Origin: Croceicoccus estronivorus
GTDB lineage: Bacteria > Pseudomonadota > Alphaproteobacteria > Sphingomonadales > Sphingomonadaceae
NCBI RefSeq assembly: GCF_001625325.1
Contig: NZ_JRQQ01000002.1
Location: 1-64,000, forward strand
DNA: 64,000 bases
Direction: 5' to 3'
In this document: in pieces, positions 1-7,550 of the stretch
How the letters are laid out: the number at the start of each line of letters is the position of its first letter
Numbering within the stretch: position 1 is the stretch's first letter
Notes under the pieces: model-generated
Database searches by the model: none
The model's input: only the letters and a program-made list of their open reading frames with translations
What the model was told of the DNA's origin: nothing
Made by a program: the position numbers and the translations under genes

Positions 1-230
1 GATTTGGTTTGTAAACACTCCCTCAGAGTGCACCATTTTTCAAAGGGTTAAGAGTTTCCTGCCTGGCTTAAGGTAACTCATAGGTAACGCGGGGCGGCGA
101 GCGGCGGTATTCTCTAACATTCGATCTAACCACATAAGTCGAGGCGCCAAACCCAAAACAAACGGAGGGTATATGCCGCCAATTGACGCGGTAGCGCCGA
201 TTCTGCTCAGTGCGGCGAATCAAGGGCCAC
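1..230. other. Left-edge sequence beyond the broken transposase; no gene recognised
   Basis: No gene is recognisable here. An open frame continues on the minus strand from the transposase remnant down to a stop at 68, but its translation no longer resembles a transposase, so it is probably read-through into unrelated flanking DNA. A short inverted repeat (CACTC, 5-base loop, GAGTG) lies near 18-32. I see no IS end that I can identify with confidence. The stretch is best read as part of the mobile-DNA scar that occupies the first 1.4 kb. Confidence 0.4.
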
Positions 231-585
231 TCATCCACTATCCGCCAGGCAATGAAGCTTACTGGTGAACCCGCCCCGCGAGCGGCCAAGAGCGCGTCGA
301 TGAGTCCCCCTTTTCCGCCCGCTACCGAGACATGGGCGCGGACTGTAGTGCTGTCGATGCTGTAATGGCCGCTGTCGGCCATAATCTCGGCAAGCGTCAC
401 TGCTACGGTTTCCCAGACCCCAGCTTCGCTCCACCGTCGGAACCGGCGATAGATCGTGTTCCAACTGCCGTATTTGGGCGGGACGTCGCGCCACGGAGCG
501 CCGCACCAAAGCCGCCAGAGGATGCCGTTGACGATGGCGCGGTTCTGCTCGGGAGGCCTGCCTCCAAAAAACAGCCTTGAATCAA
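231..585 (-). pseudogene. IS5-family (IS427-type) transposase fragment
   Basis: The minus strand encodes the front and middle of an IS5-type transposase. After an N-terminal stretch ending RPPEQN there is NGILWRLWCGAPWRD, then KYGSWNTIYRRFRRW, then the catalytic-core region IDSTTVRAHVSVAGGKGG. The frame then shifts: the expected continuation THRRALGRSRGGFTSKLH is in another frame, with the switch at an A4G5 run (306-314 on the plus strand). IS427-type elements can use programmed frameshifting here, so the shift alone does not prove decay. After CLADSG a stop follows and the similarity ends, and the N-terminus is also missing (similarity begins near 585). Both ends are therefore lost and the element should be inactive. 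The family call is from motif memory and is fairly safe; the subgroup is less certain. Confidence 0.75.
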
Positions 586-660
586 TCCCAAGCGATCAGG
601 GCAATCGGATTGCGAATAGAATTTCGCGGGAGTGGATATTTGAGGCCATCGCTGACCGTT

Positions 661-945
661 TCAGTGAAGTTCTGCTCCACAGGTTTTGTGACGGCACATG
701 TCCCAGGTTACGAGGCCGGTCCTGCAATACTCGATATGTGAACCGCCATCCTTCAATAGCTTTTCACCACAATTCCAGCACCGCAGACGGAAAAGTGGGA
801 TCATGAATAAAAGCACAAAAGCCGTCCAACCGATGAATGCCACATCTGGATGGGAGGGCGTCGCGATAAACAGGAAGAACGCTGCGGCCGCCAACGTGAG
901 GCGCAGACGTTTTGAGTGTCGAACGAAGGCGGTTTTCGCAGCCAT
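661..945 (-). CDS. Small membrane protein with C-terminal zinc-ribbon-like cysteines
   Basis: This is a 94-residue protein of unknown function. A basic N-terminus (about 1-15) is followed by two adjacent hydrophobic segments at roughly 14-29 and 35-51, consistent with a membrane hairpin. The C-terminal half carries CWNCGEKL, then CRTGL, then CRHKTCGAELH. This spacing of Cys and His looks like a zinc ribbon facing the cytosol. The start is the ATG of MAAKTAF. It lies between the transposase remnant and a mobilisation-type remnant, so it may be cargo of the same mobile DNA. I do not recognise the family. The cysteine pattern and the hydrophobic pair make chance coding unlikely, but expression is unproven. 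Confidence 0.55.
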   Translation of the reverse strand: MAAKTAFVRHSKRLRLTLAAAAFFLFIATPSHPDVAFIGWTAFVLLFMIPLFRLRCWNCGEKLLKDGGSHIEYCRTGLVTWDMCRHKTCGAELH

Positions 946-1014
946 GCGCCCGAACCTACTACGCCACCTTTCATTCGCAACGGAATTTGTCCACGCCGCC
1001 TAAGCAAGCCGCCT

Positions 1015-1280
1015 TCAATCAATAGGCCAGCCATCATTACCGATGCGCTGCCGCTTCCTTGGCTTGCCGCCTTGTGCCTCAATGCCCTCAAGAGCAGTCT
1101 TTTCCATGTGCAGCGCGAGCGGACATCGGCGCTTAAGGTCAGATCGCCTGCCTTACGCTCAAGTTCGGCCCGCTCTTCGTCAGTGAAGCGAACGGAAACC
1201 GGTTTGGGGTATTCCTTCTTTGCAGACTCAGTCGGGCGGTCCACCGCATTCGAGAAGGGCGCTTGAGCCGACACCCTCAT
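1015..1280 (-). pseudogene. Degraded mobilisation (MobC-like) protein
   Basis: The first 55 or so residues read as a small basic protein with the ribbon-helix-helix-like stretch PVSVRFTDEERAELERKAG followed by LTLSADVRSR. This resembles the start of MobC-type relaxosome accessory proteins, which normally continue with SAYIR and a long basic tail. Here the frame runs on into sequence antisense to the neighbouring zinc-ribbon gene. A shift near 1110 would instead give HMEKTALEGIEAQGG and a stop at 1015. The ATG overlaps the stop of the tiny upstream ORF by four bases (ATGA), so the pair was once co-translated. I read it as a truncated mobilisation gene. A ribbon-helix-helix antitoxin or another small DNA-binding protein is an alternative. 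Confidence 0.4.
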
Positions 1281-1387
1281 GGGGTCGGCTCATCGTATCC
1301 TTTCAGGTTGGTGTGCTTGAGATGGTCGTTCCACTCGGCCAGAGTGTCGAACAGCGCGTTCGAAGTTTCACCTTCTAGGCGCACCAT
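1277..1387 (-). CDS. 36-residue ORF coupled to the MobC-like remnant
   Basis: A short frame starting MVRLEGETSNALFDTL and ending GYDEPTP precedes the MobC-like ORF and shares an ATGA overlap with it. The same frame is open without a start for about 50 more bases upstream, so it may be the tail of a longer, lost protein rather than a complete gene. I do not recognise the product. The translational coupling and protein-like composition are the only reasons to list it. Confidence 0.3.
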   Translation of the reverse strand: MVRLEGETSNALFDTLAEWNDHLKHTNLKGYDEPTP

Positions 1388-1602
1388 TTTCTCTCTCTGG
1401 CCTCTGGGCAAGGTAGCCGTACGCCCTTTTGTCTCTTCTCACATTGGTTTCGGGCGGCAAGTCGGTCTTTCGAACTCTGACGAGCTGTTGATGTGATCTG
1501 TAATGCCCAATCGTGGGCGGCATGTCATAGCCCACAGATAAATTCGAACGGTTCACGCGAAAGCGCTTGAATCCATGCCGCTTATGTGATTCCTTCAACA
1601 TT

Positions 1603-1914
1603 GTGACCAATGCTGACGCCTTGCTTCGCTCTCCGCGCGAAAAACTGATCCGGGCTCTCTCTCTTCTGGGGGTTCTGGTGCTTGGTGGATTGGCCTTTGC
1701 CGGGCCGAGCGGTTTTTTGGCCTGGAGTGAGAACCTCAAGCTGCTGGAGCAGCGGGAGGCGCGGATTGCCGCGCTTAAGGGGGAGCGGGACGAGTTGAAG
1801 AACCGCGTCGCATTGCTCGATCCCAAGCATGCCGATCCGGATCTCGTCGGGGAGCTGCTGCGCAGCAACCTCAATGTCGCTCATCCCGATGAAGTGGTCA
1901 TTACACTCAATTGA
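1603..1914 (+). CDS. ftsB: Cell division protein FtsB (septum formation initiator, DivIC family)
   Basis: FtsB is a small bitopic inner-membrane protein that forms the FtsQ-FtsB-FtsL complex at the division septum and helps switch on septal peptidoglycan synthesis. The 103 residues show a short cytosolic N-terminus, one membrane segment (LIRALSLLGVLVLGGLAFAG region), then a leucine-rich coiled coil LKLLEQREARIAALKGER and a conserved-looking tail LLRSNLNVAHPDEVV. I prefer the GTG at 1603 because the residues before it (from a TTG at 1567) are not typical of the family; no strong ribosome site marks either. It lies directly upstream of pdhA, an arrangement common in sphingomonads, 160 bases away on the same strand. 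Confidence 0.85.
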   Translation: MTNADALLRSPREKLIRALSLLGVLVLGGLAFAGPSGFLAWSENLKLLEQREARIAALKGERDELKNRVALLDPKHADPDLVGELLRSNLNVAHPDEVVITLN

Positions 1915-2074
1915 TCGCAATTGCGCGGTGTTGTGCGTGATCGGGTGATGTCACGTGAGATAGTGCGCAATCCGCCCATTCTGGCCGTTGCCTAGGCGCG
2001 TGGCTTGCGCCTATAGGCTAGGCACCACTGTTCGGTTTCCCGATGGTTAGCCGCATGATGAGAGGACAGGAATC

Positions 2075-3172
2075 TTGGCAAAGCCTGCCGCCAGTTCTGG
2101 CAACAGTTCGCGAAAGACCGCACGCAAAAAGACCACTCCGCCTGAAGATGACAATTTCGCTCTCCGCAGCCTTCAGGAAGAGCATGAGAAGCAGAAGCGC
2201 TACGAAGCCAGCGATGAAGAACTGCTGACCTTCTACGAGCAGATGCTGCTGATCCGCCGCTTTGAAGAGCGGGCTGGCCAGCTCTATGGCCTCGGCCTGA
2301 TAGGTGGTTTCTGCCATCTTTATATCGGTCAGGAAGCTGTGGCCGTGGGCATCCAGTCGGCGCTTGAAGCCGGCAAGGACAGCGTGATCACCGGTTATCG
2401 CGACCATGGTCACATGCTGGCCTATGGCATCGATCCCAAGGTCATCATGGCCGAACTGACGGGACGGGAGGCAGGGATCAGCCGCGGCAAGGGCGGCTCG
2501 ATGCACATGTTCTCGACCGACCACGGTTTTTACGGCGGACACGGCATTGTGGGCGCGCAAGTGCCATTGGGGGCGGGCCTCGCCTTTGCGCACCAATATC
2601 GTGAAGACGGTGGCGTTTGCGTGGCCTATTTTGGCGACGGCGCGGCCAATCAGGGCCAGGTCTATGAAACCTTCAACATGGCCAGTCTCTGGAAATTGCC
2701 GATCGTTTTCGTGATCGAGAACAATCAGTATGCCATGGGCACTTCCGTAAAGCGGAGTTCGGCAGAAACGCATTTCTATCGCCGGGGCACGGCTTTCCGT
2801 ATTCCGGGAATGGATGTGAACGGCATGGATGTGCTGGAAGTCAGACAAGCGACGGAAATCGCCTTGCGCCATGTGAGGGATGGCAATGGCCCGGTCCTCT
2901 TGGAACTGAACACGTACCGTTATCGCGGCCATTCCATGTCCGATCCGGCCAAGTATCGTACGCGTGAGGAAGTGCAGGACGTGCGCGAACATAACGATTC
3001 GATCGAACGGGCAAGGAAGGAACTGCTCGATCGTGGAATGTCAGAGGACAAGTTGAAGGAAATCGACAAGCGCATTCGCGCAACCGTGGCTGACGCGGCC
3101 GGTTTCGCGGAGAACTCGCCTGAGCCGGATCCGTCGGAACTTTATACTGATGTCGTGGTGGAGAATTACTGA
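2075..3172 (+). CDS. pdhA: Pyruvate dehydrogenase E1 component, alpha subunit
   Basis: This is the alpha subunit of the thiamine-diphosphate-dependent E1, which decarboxylates pyruvate and transfers the acetyl group to the lipoyl arm of E2. At 365 residues it has the usual length. A low-complexity Lys/Ser-rich N-terminus is followed by the E1-alpha core: [11 protein letters not shown], then the thiamine diphosphate motif GDGAANQG at 187-194 ending in [10 protein letters not shown], then the loop [15 protein letters not shown] near 280-295, which is the phosphorylation-loop region in eukaryotic homologues. The start is a TTG preceded by GAGAGGACAGGAA. The stop overlaps the pdhB start (TGATG), so the two subunits are translated together. 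E2 and E3 genes lie at 41-44 kb. Confidence 0.95.
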   Translation: MAKPAASSGNSSRKTARKKTTPPEDDNFALRSLQEEHEKQKRYEASDEELLTFYEQMLLIRRFEERAGQLYGLGLIGGFCHLYIGQEAVAVGIQSALEAGKDSVITGYRDHGHMLAYGIDPKVIMAELTGREAGISRGKGGSMHMFSTDHGFYGGHGIVGAQVPLGAGLAFAHQYREDGGVCVAYFGDGAANQGQVYETFNMASLWKLPIVFVIENNQYAMGTSVKRSSAETHFYRRGTAFRIPGMDVNGMDVLEVRQATEIALRHVRDGNGPVLLELNTYRYRGHSMSDPAKYRTREEVQDVREHNDSIERARKELLDRGMSEDKLKEIDKRIRATVADAAGFAENSPEPDPSELYTDVVVENY

Positions 3173-4539
3173 TGGCGATCGAGCTGAAAATGCCAGCCCT
3201 GTCGCCAACCATGGAAGAAGGCACCTTGGCCAAATGGCTGGTCAAGGAAGGCGATGAAGTCCACGCGGGCGATATTCTGGCCGAAATAGAGACCGACAAG
3301 GCTACGATGGAATTCGAAGCCGTCGATGAAGGTACGGTCGGGAAGATCGTGGTTCCTGAGGGAACCGAGAATGTGAAGGTCGGCACGGTGATTGCGATGC
3401 TGGCGGGTGAGGGCGAAGATGCTTCGGCCGTTGAGCAGGAAGAAGCTCCTGCACCGGCCGCCATGGAAAAATCTGCGAGCCCGAAAAGTGCGGATACTGT
3501 TGAAGCACCCAAGGCGAAGCCGCGCGTCGATGACCCGGAAATTCCCGCCGGGACCAATATGGTCACCGTTACGGTCCGCGAAGCGTTGCGCGATGCCATG
3601 GCTGAAGAGATGCGCCGTGACGAGCGTGTGTTCGTGATGGGTGAGGAAGTCGCTCAGTATCAGGGGGCCTACAAGGTCACGCAGGGACTGTTGGACGAAT
3701 TCGGACCCAAGCGGGTGATCGATACCCCGATTACCGAATATGGCTTTGCCGGTATCGGTACGGGTGCGGCGATGGGCGGCTTGCGTCCGATCGTGGAATT
3801 CATGACATTTAACTTCGCCATGCAGGCGATCGACCACATCATCAATTCGGCCGCCAAGACCAATTACATGTCAGGCGGCCAGATGCGCTGTCCGGTGGTA
3901 TTTCGCGGGCCTAACGGAGCGGCCAGCCGCGTCGGGGCTCAACACAGCCAGAACTATGCGTCTTGGTATGCGCATGTTCCCGGCCTGGTCGTGATTGCTC
4001 CTTATGATGCGTCTGATGCGAAAGGACTGCTGAAGGCGGCGATCCGTAGTGAAGATCCCGTAGTCTTCCTGGAAAATGAACTGGTCTATGGGCGCAGCTT
4101 CGAACTGGCTCAACTCGATGACCATGTCTTGCCGATAGGCAAAGCGCGGATTGTCCGTGAAGGAACGGATGTTACCATCGTATCCTATTCTATAGGTGTT
4201 GGTCTTGCCCTGGAGGCGGCAGAAACCTTGGCGGAAGAAGGGATCGATGCCGAAGTGGTCGATTTGCGCACATTGCGTCCACTCGACCGCGAAACCATTC
4301 TGACCAGCCTGGCGAAGACCAACCGTGTGGTCATCGCGGAAGAGGGCTGGCCGCAATGCTCAATCGCGTCTGAAGTGGCTGCGATTTGCATGGAGGACGG
4401 GTTCGACGATCTGGATGCGCCGGTCTTGCGTGTCTGTAATGAGGACGTCCCCTTGCCGTATGCCGCAAATCTCGAAAAACTCGCGCTGATCGATGCTACG
4501 CGTATCGTGGAAGCCGCGAAAAAGGTTTGCTACCGCTGA
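3172..4539 (+). CDS. pdhB: Pyruvate dehydrogenase E1 component, beta subunit, with N-terminal lipoyl domain
   Basis: This 455-residue E1-beta is longer than the classic form of about 330 because it begins with a complete lipoyl domain (1-80). The lipoylated lysine is K43 in ETDKATMEF. An Ala/Pro/Lys/Glu-rich linker (about 85-125) leads into the transketolase-like E1-beta core starting [15 protein letters not shown], with [17 protein letters not shown] and the C-terminal transketolase domain. Lipoylated E1-beta is known from several alphaproteobacteria. The lipoyl domain is nearly the same as that of E2 encoded at 42.9-44.2 kb (about 15 differences in 83 residues by eye). The start overlaps the pdhA stop by one base. 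A strong hairpin follows 56 bases after the stop. Confidence 0.95.
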   Translation: MAIELKMPALSPTMEEGTLAKWLVKEGDEVHAGDILAEIETDKATMEFEAVDEGTVGKIVVPEGTENVKVGTVIAMLAGEGEDASAVEQEEAPAPAAMEKSASPKSADTVEAPKAKPRVDDPEIPAGTNMVTVTVREALRDAMAEEMRRDERVFVMGEEVAQYQGAYKVTQGLLDEFGPKRVIDTPITEYGFAGIGTGAAMGGLRPIVEFMTFNFAMQAIDHIINSAAKTNYMSGGQMRCPVVFRGPNGAASRVGAQHSQNYASWYAHVPGLVVIAPYDASDAKGLLKAAIRSEDPVVFLENELVYGRSFELAQLDDHVLPIGKARIVREGTDVTIVSYSIGVGLALEAAETLAEEGIDAEVVDLRTLRPLDRETILTSLAKTNRVVIAEEGWPQCSIASEVAAICMEDGFDDLDAPVLRVCNEDVPLPYAANLEKLALIDATRIVEAAKKVCYR

Positions 4540-4594
4540 GTTAGGCCCAGTTCTGACTGTGGTTTGATCGACTTGGCGCTTTATAGTTTTGAGA

Positions 4595-4642
4595 AATTGC
4601 ATGGCGGCGCGGAGTGAAGGCACTCTGCGCCGCCATGCAATT
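4595..4642 (+). terminator. 22-bp-stem hairpin after pdhB
   Basis: A near-perfect inverted repeat begins AATTGCATGGCGGCG, has the 4-base loop AAGG, and closes with the matching arm ending GCCATGCAATT. All 22 pairs form in RNA, one of them G-U. There is no following U-tract, so it is not a standard intrinsic terminator. It may protect the 3' end of the pdhAB message or end transcription together with the next hairpin. A small RNA or a dispersed palindromic repeat are alternatives. Confidence 0.6.
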
Positions 4643-4663
4643 CATGCGGGAAATCCGCATGAG
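4641..4663 (+). other. Second hairpin directly following the pdhB hairpin
   Basis: TCATGCGG, a 5-base loop GAAAT, and CCGCATGA form an 8-bp stem whose first bases overlap the outermost bases of the preceding 22-bp hairpin. The two could form alternative or stacked structures. Confidence 0.5.
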
Positions 4664-4856
4664 AAATAGCCATGTGCAAGTCGCACCTGTGGGTGATCGC
4701 TCGGTCACTTTGGATGCTTCGCGGCGAGACGCCTAAAGCCAAGGTTAAAATATTCGTATCGACTTATTCGGTACTCGCAGCGCGCCATTTTTCTTCCAAC
4801 GCAATGGTTACCTCCGCAAAAGTTACATTCCCTTGCCTTCCAGCCGGTGGGCATCG

Positions 4857-4871
4857 TTAAGAATTCCTTAG
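4857..4871 (+). promoter_or_regulatory. Candidate CtrA box upstream of tadG
   Basis: TTAA, seven bases (GAATTCC), TTAG differs from the CtrA consensus TTAA-N7-TTAA at the final base only. It lies about 55 bases before the tadG start, where a regulator could touch the promoter. In Caulobacter CtrA controls pilus genes, so the location fits. The match is short and could be chance in AT-richer intergenic DNA. Confidence 0.4.
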
Positions 4872-4926
4872 ATAGAACTGTGCGAACGCCCACCTTGAGT
4901 CTCGCTACGCAAGGGTTGATTGAAGG

Positions 4927-6927
4927 ATGGGGCACTCCCGGGGCACAATGCGGTGGACATCCGGACTGCTGACGAAACTTCTTCGCCAGACGTCAGGTAA
5001 TATCCTGCCCTTGACAGCAGTGGCTATTTTCGTCGTCGCGGCCTTGGTTGGCGGCGGCGTGGATGCCAGCCGTGCATACAAGGTTCACAACCGTTTGCAG
5101 AGCGCCTGCGACGCGGCTGTTCTTGCTGGCCGCAGAGCGGTTTCGAGCAACGGTTTCGATACTGCGGCAGAGCGTGAAGCAGACGACTATTTCGATGTGA
5201 ACTTCGACGATGCGAACCAGGGCGTTTCGGGTACGCTTTTTACGCCATCGAGCAATGATAACGGTAATACCGTCAACGGTGCCGCTTCAACCACGATGCA
5301 GACAGCAGTGATGAGCCTGTTCGGGGTCGATTCCGTTGATCTGTCGGTAAATTGCGCCGCATCCATGTCTCTGGGCAACAGCGATGTTGTCATGGTGCTT
5401 GATACGACTGGTTCGATGGGAGGCTATATCAGCTATAGTCAGACCAGACTGCAGGCATTGCAGGCTGCGATGAAGAATTTCTACGATACAGTCGCACTTG
5501 CCACTCAAGGGTCCAATGCGCGCGTTCGCTATGGCTTTGTGCCTTACAGTTCGTCGGTCAATGTCGGCAGGCTGATCTATGCCAAGAACCCTGACTATCT
5601 GGTCGATACATACAAGATCCAATCGCGTGAGCCTGTTTACAAGACCATCACGGTGGAAGAATTCGACCATTGGGATAGTCCGGTATATTCCAGCGGAAGC
5701 GGTTCCAGTTCGATCAGCTATTCCTATGACTATCAGTATTCGGGGACGCGATACTCAAAATCGAATAGCTGTGAAGATGACCTTCCCGATGATGAAGGAT
5801 GGTCGAATTATGGTTCGTCCAGCACGGACACTGAGACGGACATAAACCGGGACGGTCAGCGCGTTACCACCACCACGGTATCCCAGTCGCAAAGGGCGAA
5901 GGATTACTTCTGCGTTCGTCAAGGCAGCGGATGGGGCGGAAAATATTATCAGCAGTACTACCGGTATATGTACCGTAACGCATACCAATATCAGTATGCG
6001 ACTGAAGACCCGGTCTACACCTCGGTCGAAACCCACGAATTCGATCACTTCCTGTACAAGCAGGTCACTTACGACACGAGCAACTACAAGGCCTTCTCGA
6101 GTGCCACCACTCAGACAGGCAACAATGGTTCTGATGTAAACTCGACCTGGGGCGGTTGCATTGAGGAGCGCAAGACGGTTGCGGCCAGCAATTTCAGTTA
6201 CTCGAAGCTGCTCGGTTATTCGCCCAGCGGCGTGTACGATCTGGATATCGATATGGCGCCGGATCCGTCTGACGATGATACGAAATGGGCCCCGATGTGG
6301 CCGGAAGTCTCCTATTATCGGACGTCCTGGGTAAGCTCGTATTATGGTGGCAGTTATAACATTTCGGATGTCACGACGAGCCTGACAGGGGGTAAGGCTT
6401 CGTCGAATTGTCCTCAGGCAGCCAAACTGCTTGGTTCGATGACGAAATCCGAATTCTACGCCTATGCCAATTCGCTGTATGCGCAGGGCAATACCTATCA
6501 CGATCTTGGCATGATCTGGGGTGGGCGTCTGAGTTCCCCGGACGGTATCTTCTCGGCCAACGTTACCGAGGAACCAGCCAACGGTGGTAAGGTTGCCCGG
6601 CATATCATCTTCATGACCGACGGTCAGATGGAACCGAATTACCAGATCCAGTCGAGTTATGGCATCGAGTTCCATGACCGGCGCGTGACCGATGATGGGC
6701 GTTCAAACGACGCTTCGCGGCACACCGCGCGTTTCCGCGCCGTGTGCGATGCAGTCAAAGCCAAAGGGATCCGGATTTGGGTTATCGCCTTTGGGGCCTC
6801 GCTTACGACGGATCTTGAGGCATGTGCTTCGAGTGACAGTGCCTTTACTGCAAGCAACGCGGATCAATTGAACGACGCTTTCCAGGAAATCGCGAAGAAT
6901 GTCGGCGAACTGCGAGTGACGCTGTGA
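4927..6927 (+). CDS. TadG-like pilus assembly protein with von Willebrand A domain
   Basis: This 666-residue protein resembles the TadG component of tight-adherence (Flp) pili. It opens with a prepilin-like hydrophobic segment GNILPLTAVAIFVVAALVGG (about 25-45), then DASRAYKVHNRLQSACDAAVLAGRR, typical of TadE/TadG starts. The von Willebrand A domain begins near 150 with the metal-site motif DTTGS at 159-163 and resumes at RHIIFMTDGQ (about 559-568). Between the halves lies a long Tyr/Ser-rich insert (about 235-480) with two copies of a PVY...EEFDHW-type segment near 235-249 and 361-375. The start may instead be the ATG at 4948. Its stop overlaps the next gene by GTGA. The role in an exported, possibly calcium- or magnesium-dependent adhesion complex is inferred. 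Confidence 0.8.
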   Translation: MGHSRGTMRWTSGLLTKLLRQTSGNILPLTAVAIFVVAALVGGGVDASRAYKVHNRLQSACDAAVLAGRRAVSSNGFDTAAEREADDYFDVNFDDANQGVSGTLFTPSSNDNGNTVNGAASTTMQTAVMSLFGVDSVDLSVNCAASMSLGNSDVVMVLDTTGSMGGYISYSQTRLQALQAAMKNFYDTVALATQGSNARVRYGFVPYSSSVNVGRLIYAKNPDYLVDTYKIQSREPVYKTITVEEFDHWDSPVYSSGSGSSSISYSYDYQYSGTRYSKSNSCEDDLPDDEGWSNYGSSSTDTETDINRDGQRVTTTTVSQSQRAKDYFCVRQGSGWGGKYYQQYYRYMYRNAYQYQYATEDPVYTSVETHEFDHFLYKQVTYDTSNYKAFSSATTQTGNNGSDVNSTWGGCIEERKTVAASNFSYSKLLGYSPSGVYDLDIDMAPDPSDDDTKWAPMWPEVSYYRTSWVSSYYGGSYNISDVTTSLTGGKASSNCPQAAKLLGSMTKSEFYAYANSLYAQGNTYHDLGMIWGGRLSSPDGIFSANVTEEPANGGKVARHIIFMTDGQMEPNYQIQSSYGIEFHDRRVTDDGRSNDASRHTARFRAVCDAVKAKGIRIWVIAFGASLTTDLEACASSDSAFTASNADQLNDAFQEIAKNVGELRVTL

Positions 6928-7550
6928 TTGGATTGATACGTCCTATGCCAAGTCGGCGTTTGCGCCACGTTACCCGTCTGCGAAAGCTGGTTGCAGATCG
7001 TTCAGGGGCCGCAATTCCGGAGTTCGCGCTGGCGGTTCCGATCTGGCTCATGCTCTTGATGGGAGTATTGGACCTTGGGCAGCTGGCCTATGCGAAGTCG
7101 GTACTGAATGGTGCGGTACAGGATGCTGCGCGCAGTTCCTCGCTTGAGACAGCGGATACAGCCGTGGCCGATGACAAGGTTGAACGCATGGTCAGCACAA
7201 TCGCCCCTCACGCCAGCCTGACGGCAAGTCGCCTGAGCTATTACGACTTTGCGGATATCGGACGGCCCGAGGCATGGAATGACGCTGACTCCGACGGCAT
7301 TTGCAACAATGGCGAAACTTATACCGATGAGAACGGCAATGGTCAGTGGGATGCCGATATTGGCGGAACCGGTAACGGCGGTGCCAACGACGTCGTTTTG
7401 TACACTGTGACCATTACTTACGAACGGCTGTTCAAGATGCCGTTTTTGCCTGGTTCAAAAGAGCGCTCGATCACGGCGACGGCTGTGAAGAAGAACCAGC
7501 CTTACGCCAATCAGGATGGTTACGGATCGGAGGCAGACTCATGCGATTGA
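6924..7550 (+). CDS. TadE-like pseudopilin (first copy)
   Basis: This 208-residue TadE-family protein has a basic N-terminus, then GAAIPEFALAVPIWLMLLMG (about 30-49) forming the pseudopilin-type hydrophobic helix with the conserved Glu, followed by DLGQLAYAKSVLNGAVQDAAR. The C-terminal half is exported. It contains DADSDGICNN and DENGNGQWD (about 117-140), acidic loops that look like calcium-binding type-3 or EF-hand-like repeats. The start is the GTG overlapping the tadG stop (GTGA), and the 3' end overlaps the second tadE by 10 bases, so all three are one translational unit. TadE proteins are minor pseudopilins processed by the TadV peptidase. No tadV or tadZABC genes lie in the window. Confidence 0.75.
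   Translation: MIGLIRPMPSRRLRHVTRLRKLVADRSGAAIPEFALAVPIWLMLLMGVLDLGQLAYAKSVLNGAVQDAARSSSLETADTAVADDKVERMVSTIAPHASLTASRLSYYDFADIGRPEAWNDADSDGICNNGETYTDENGNGQWDADIGGTGNGGANDVVLYTVTITYERLFKMPFLPGSKERSITATAVKKNQPYANQDGYGSEADSCD

Larger units (their letters stand above)
4540..4926. other. 387-base intergenic stretch between pdhB and the tad cluster
   Basis: No convincing gene is present; the open frames on both strands have no recognisable features. The first third carries two tandem hairpins (4595-4642 and 4641-4663). The last third carries a candidate CtrA recognition sequence at 4857-4871, about 55 bases before the first tad start. The rest shows nothing I can name. Confidence 0.6.

Noticed and set aside
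2018-2992. A 324-residue minus-strand frame opposite pdhA
   Set aside because: It is a shadow of pdhA with no family motif.
4672-4935. Short ORFs on both strands in the pdhB-tad gap, one with several Cys
   Set aside because: No start context, no family resemblance and no hydrophobic pattern; treated as chance frames.
5755-6675. A 306-residue minus-strand frame opposite tadG
   Set aside because: Antisense shadow of the TadG-like gene; its composition is Arg/Ile-rich as expected for the complement of Tyr/Asp-rich coding.
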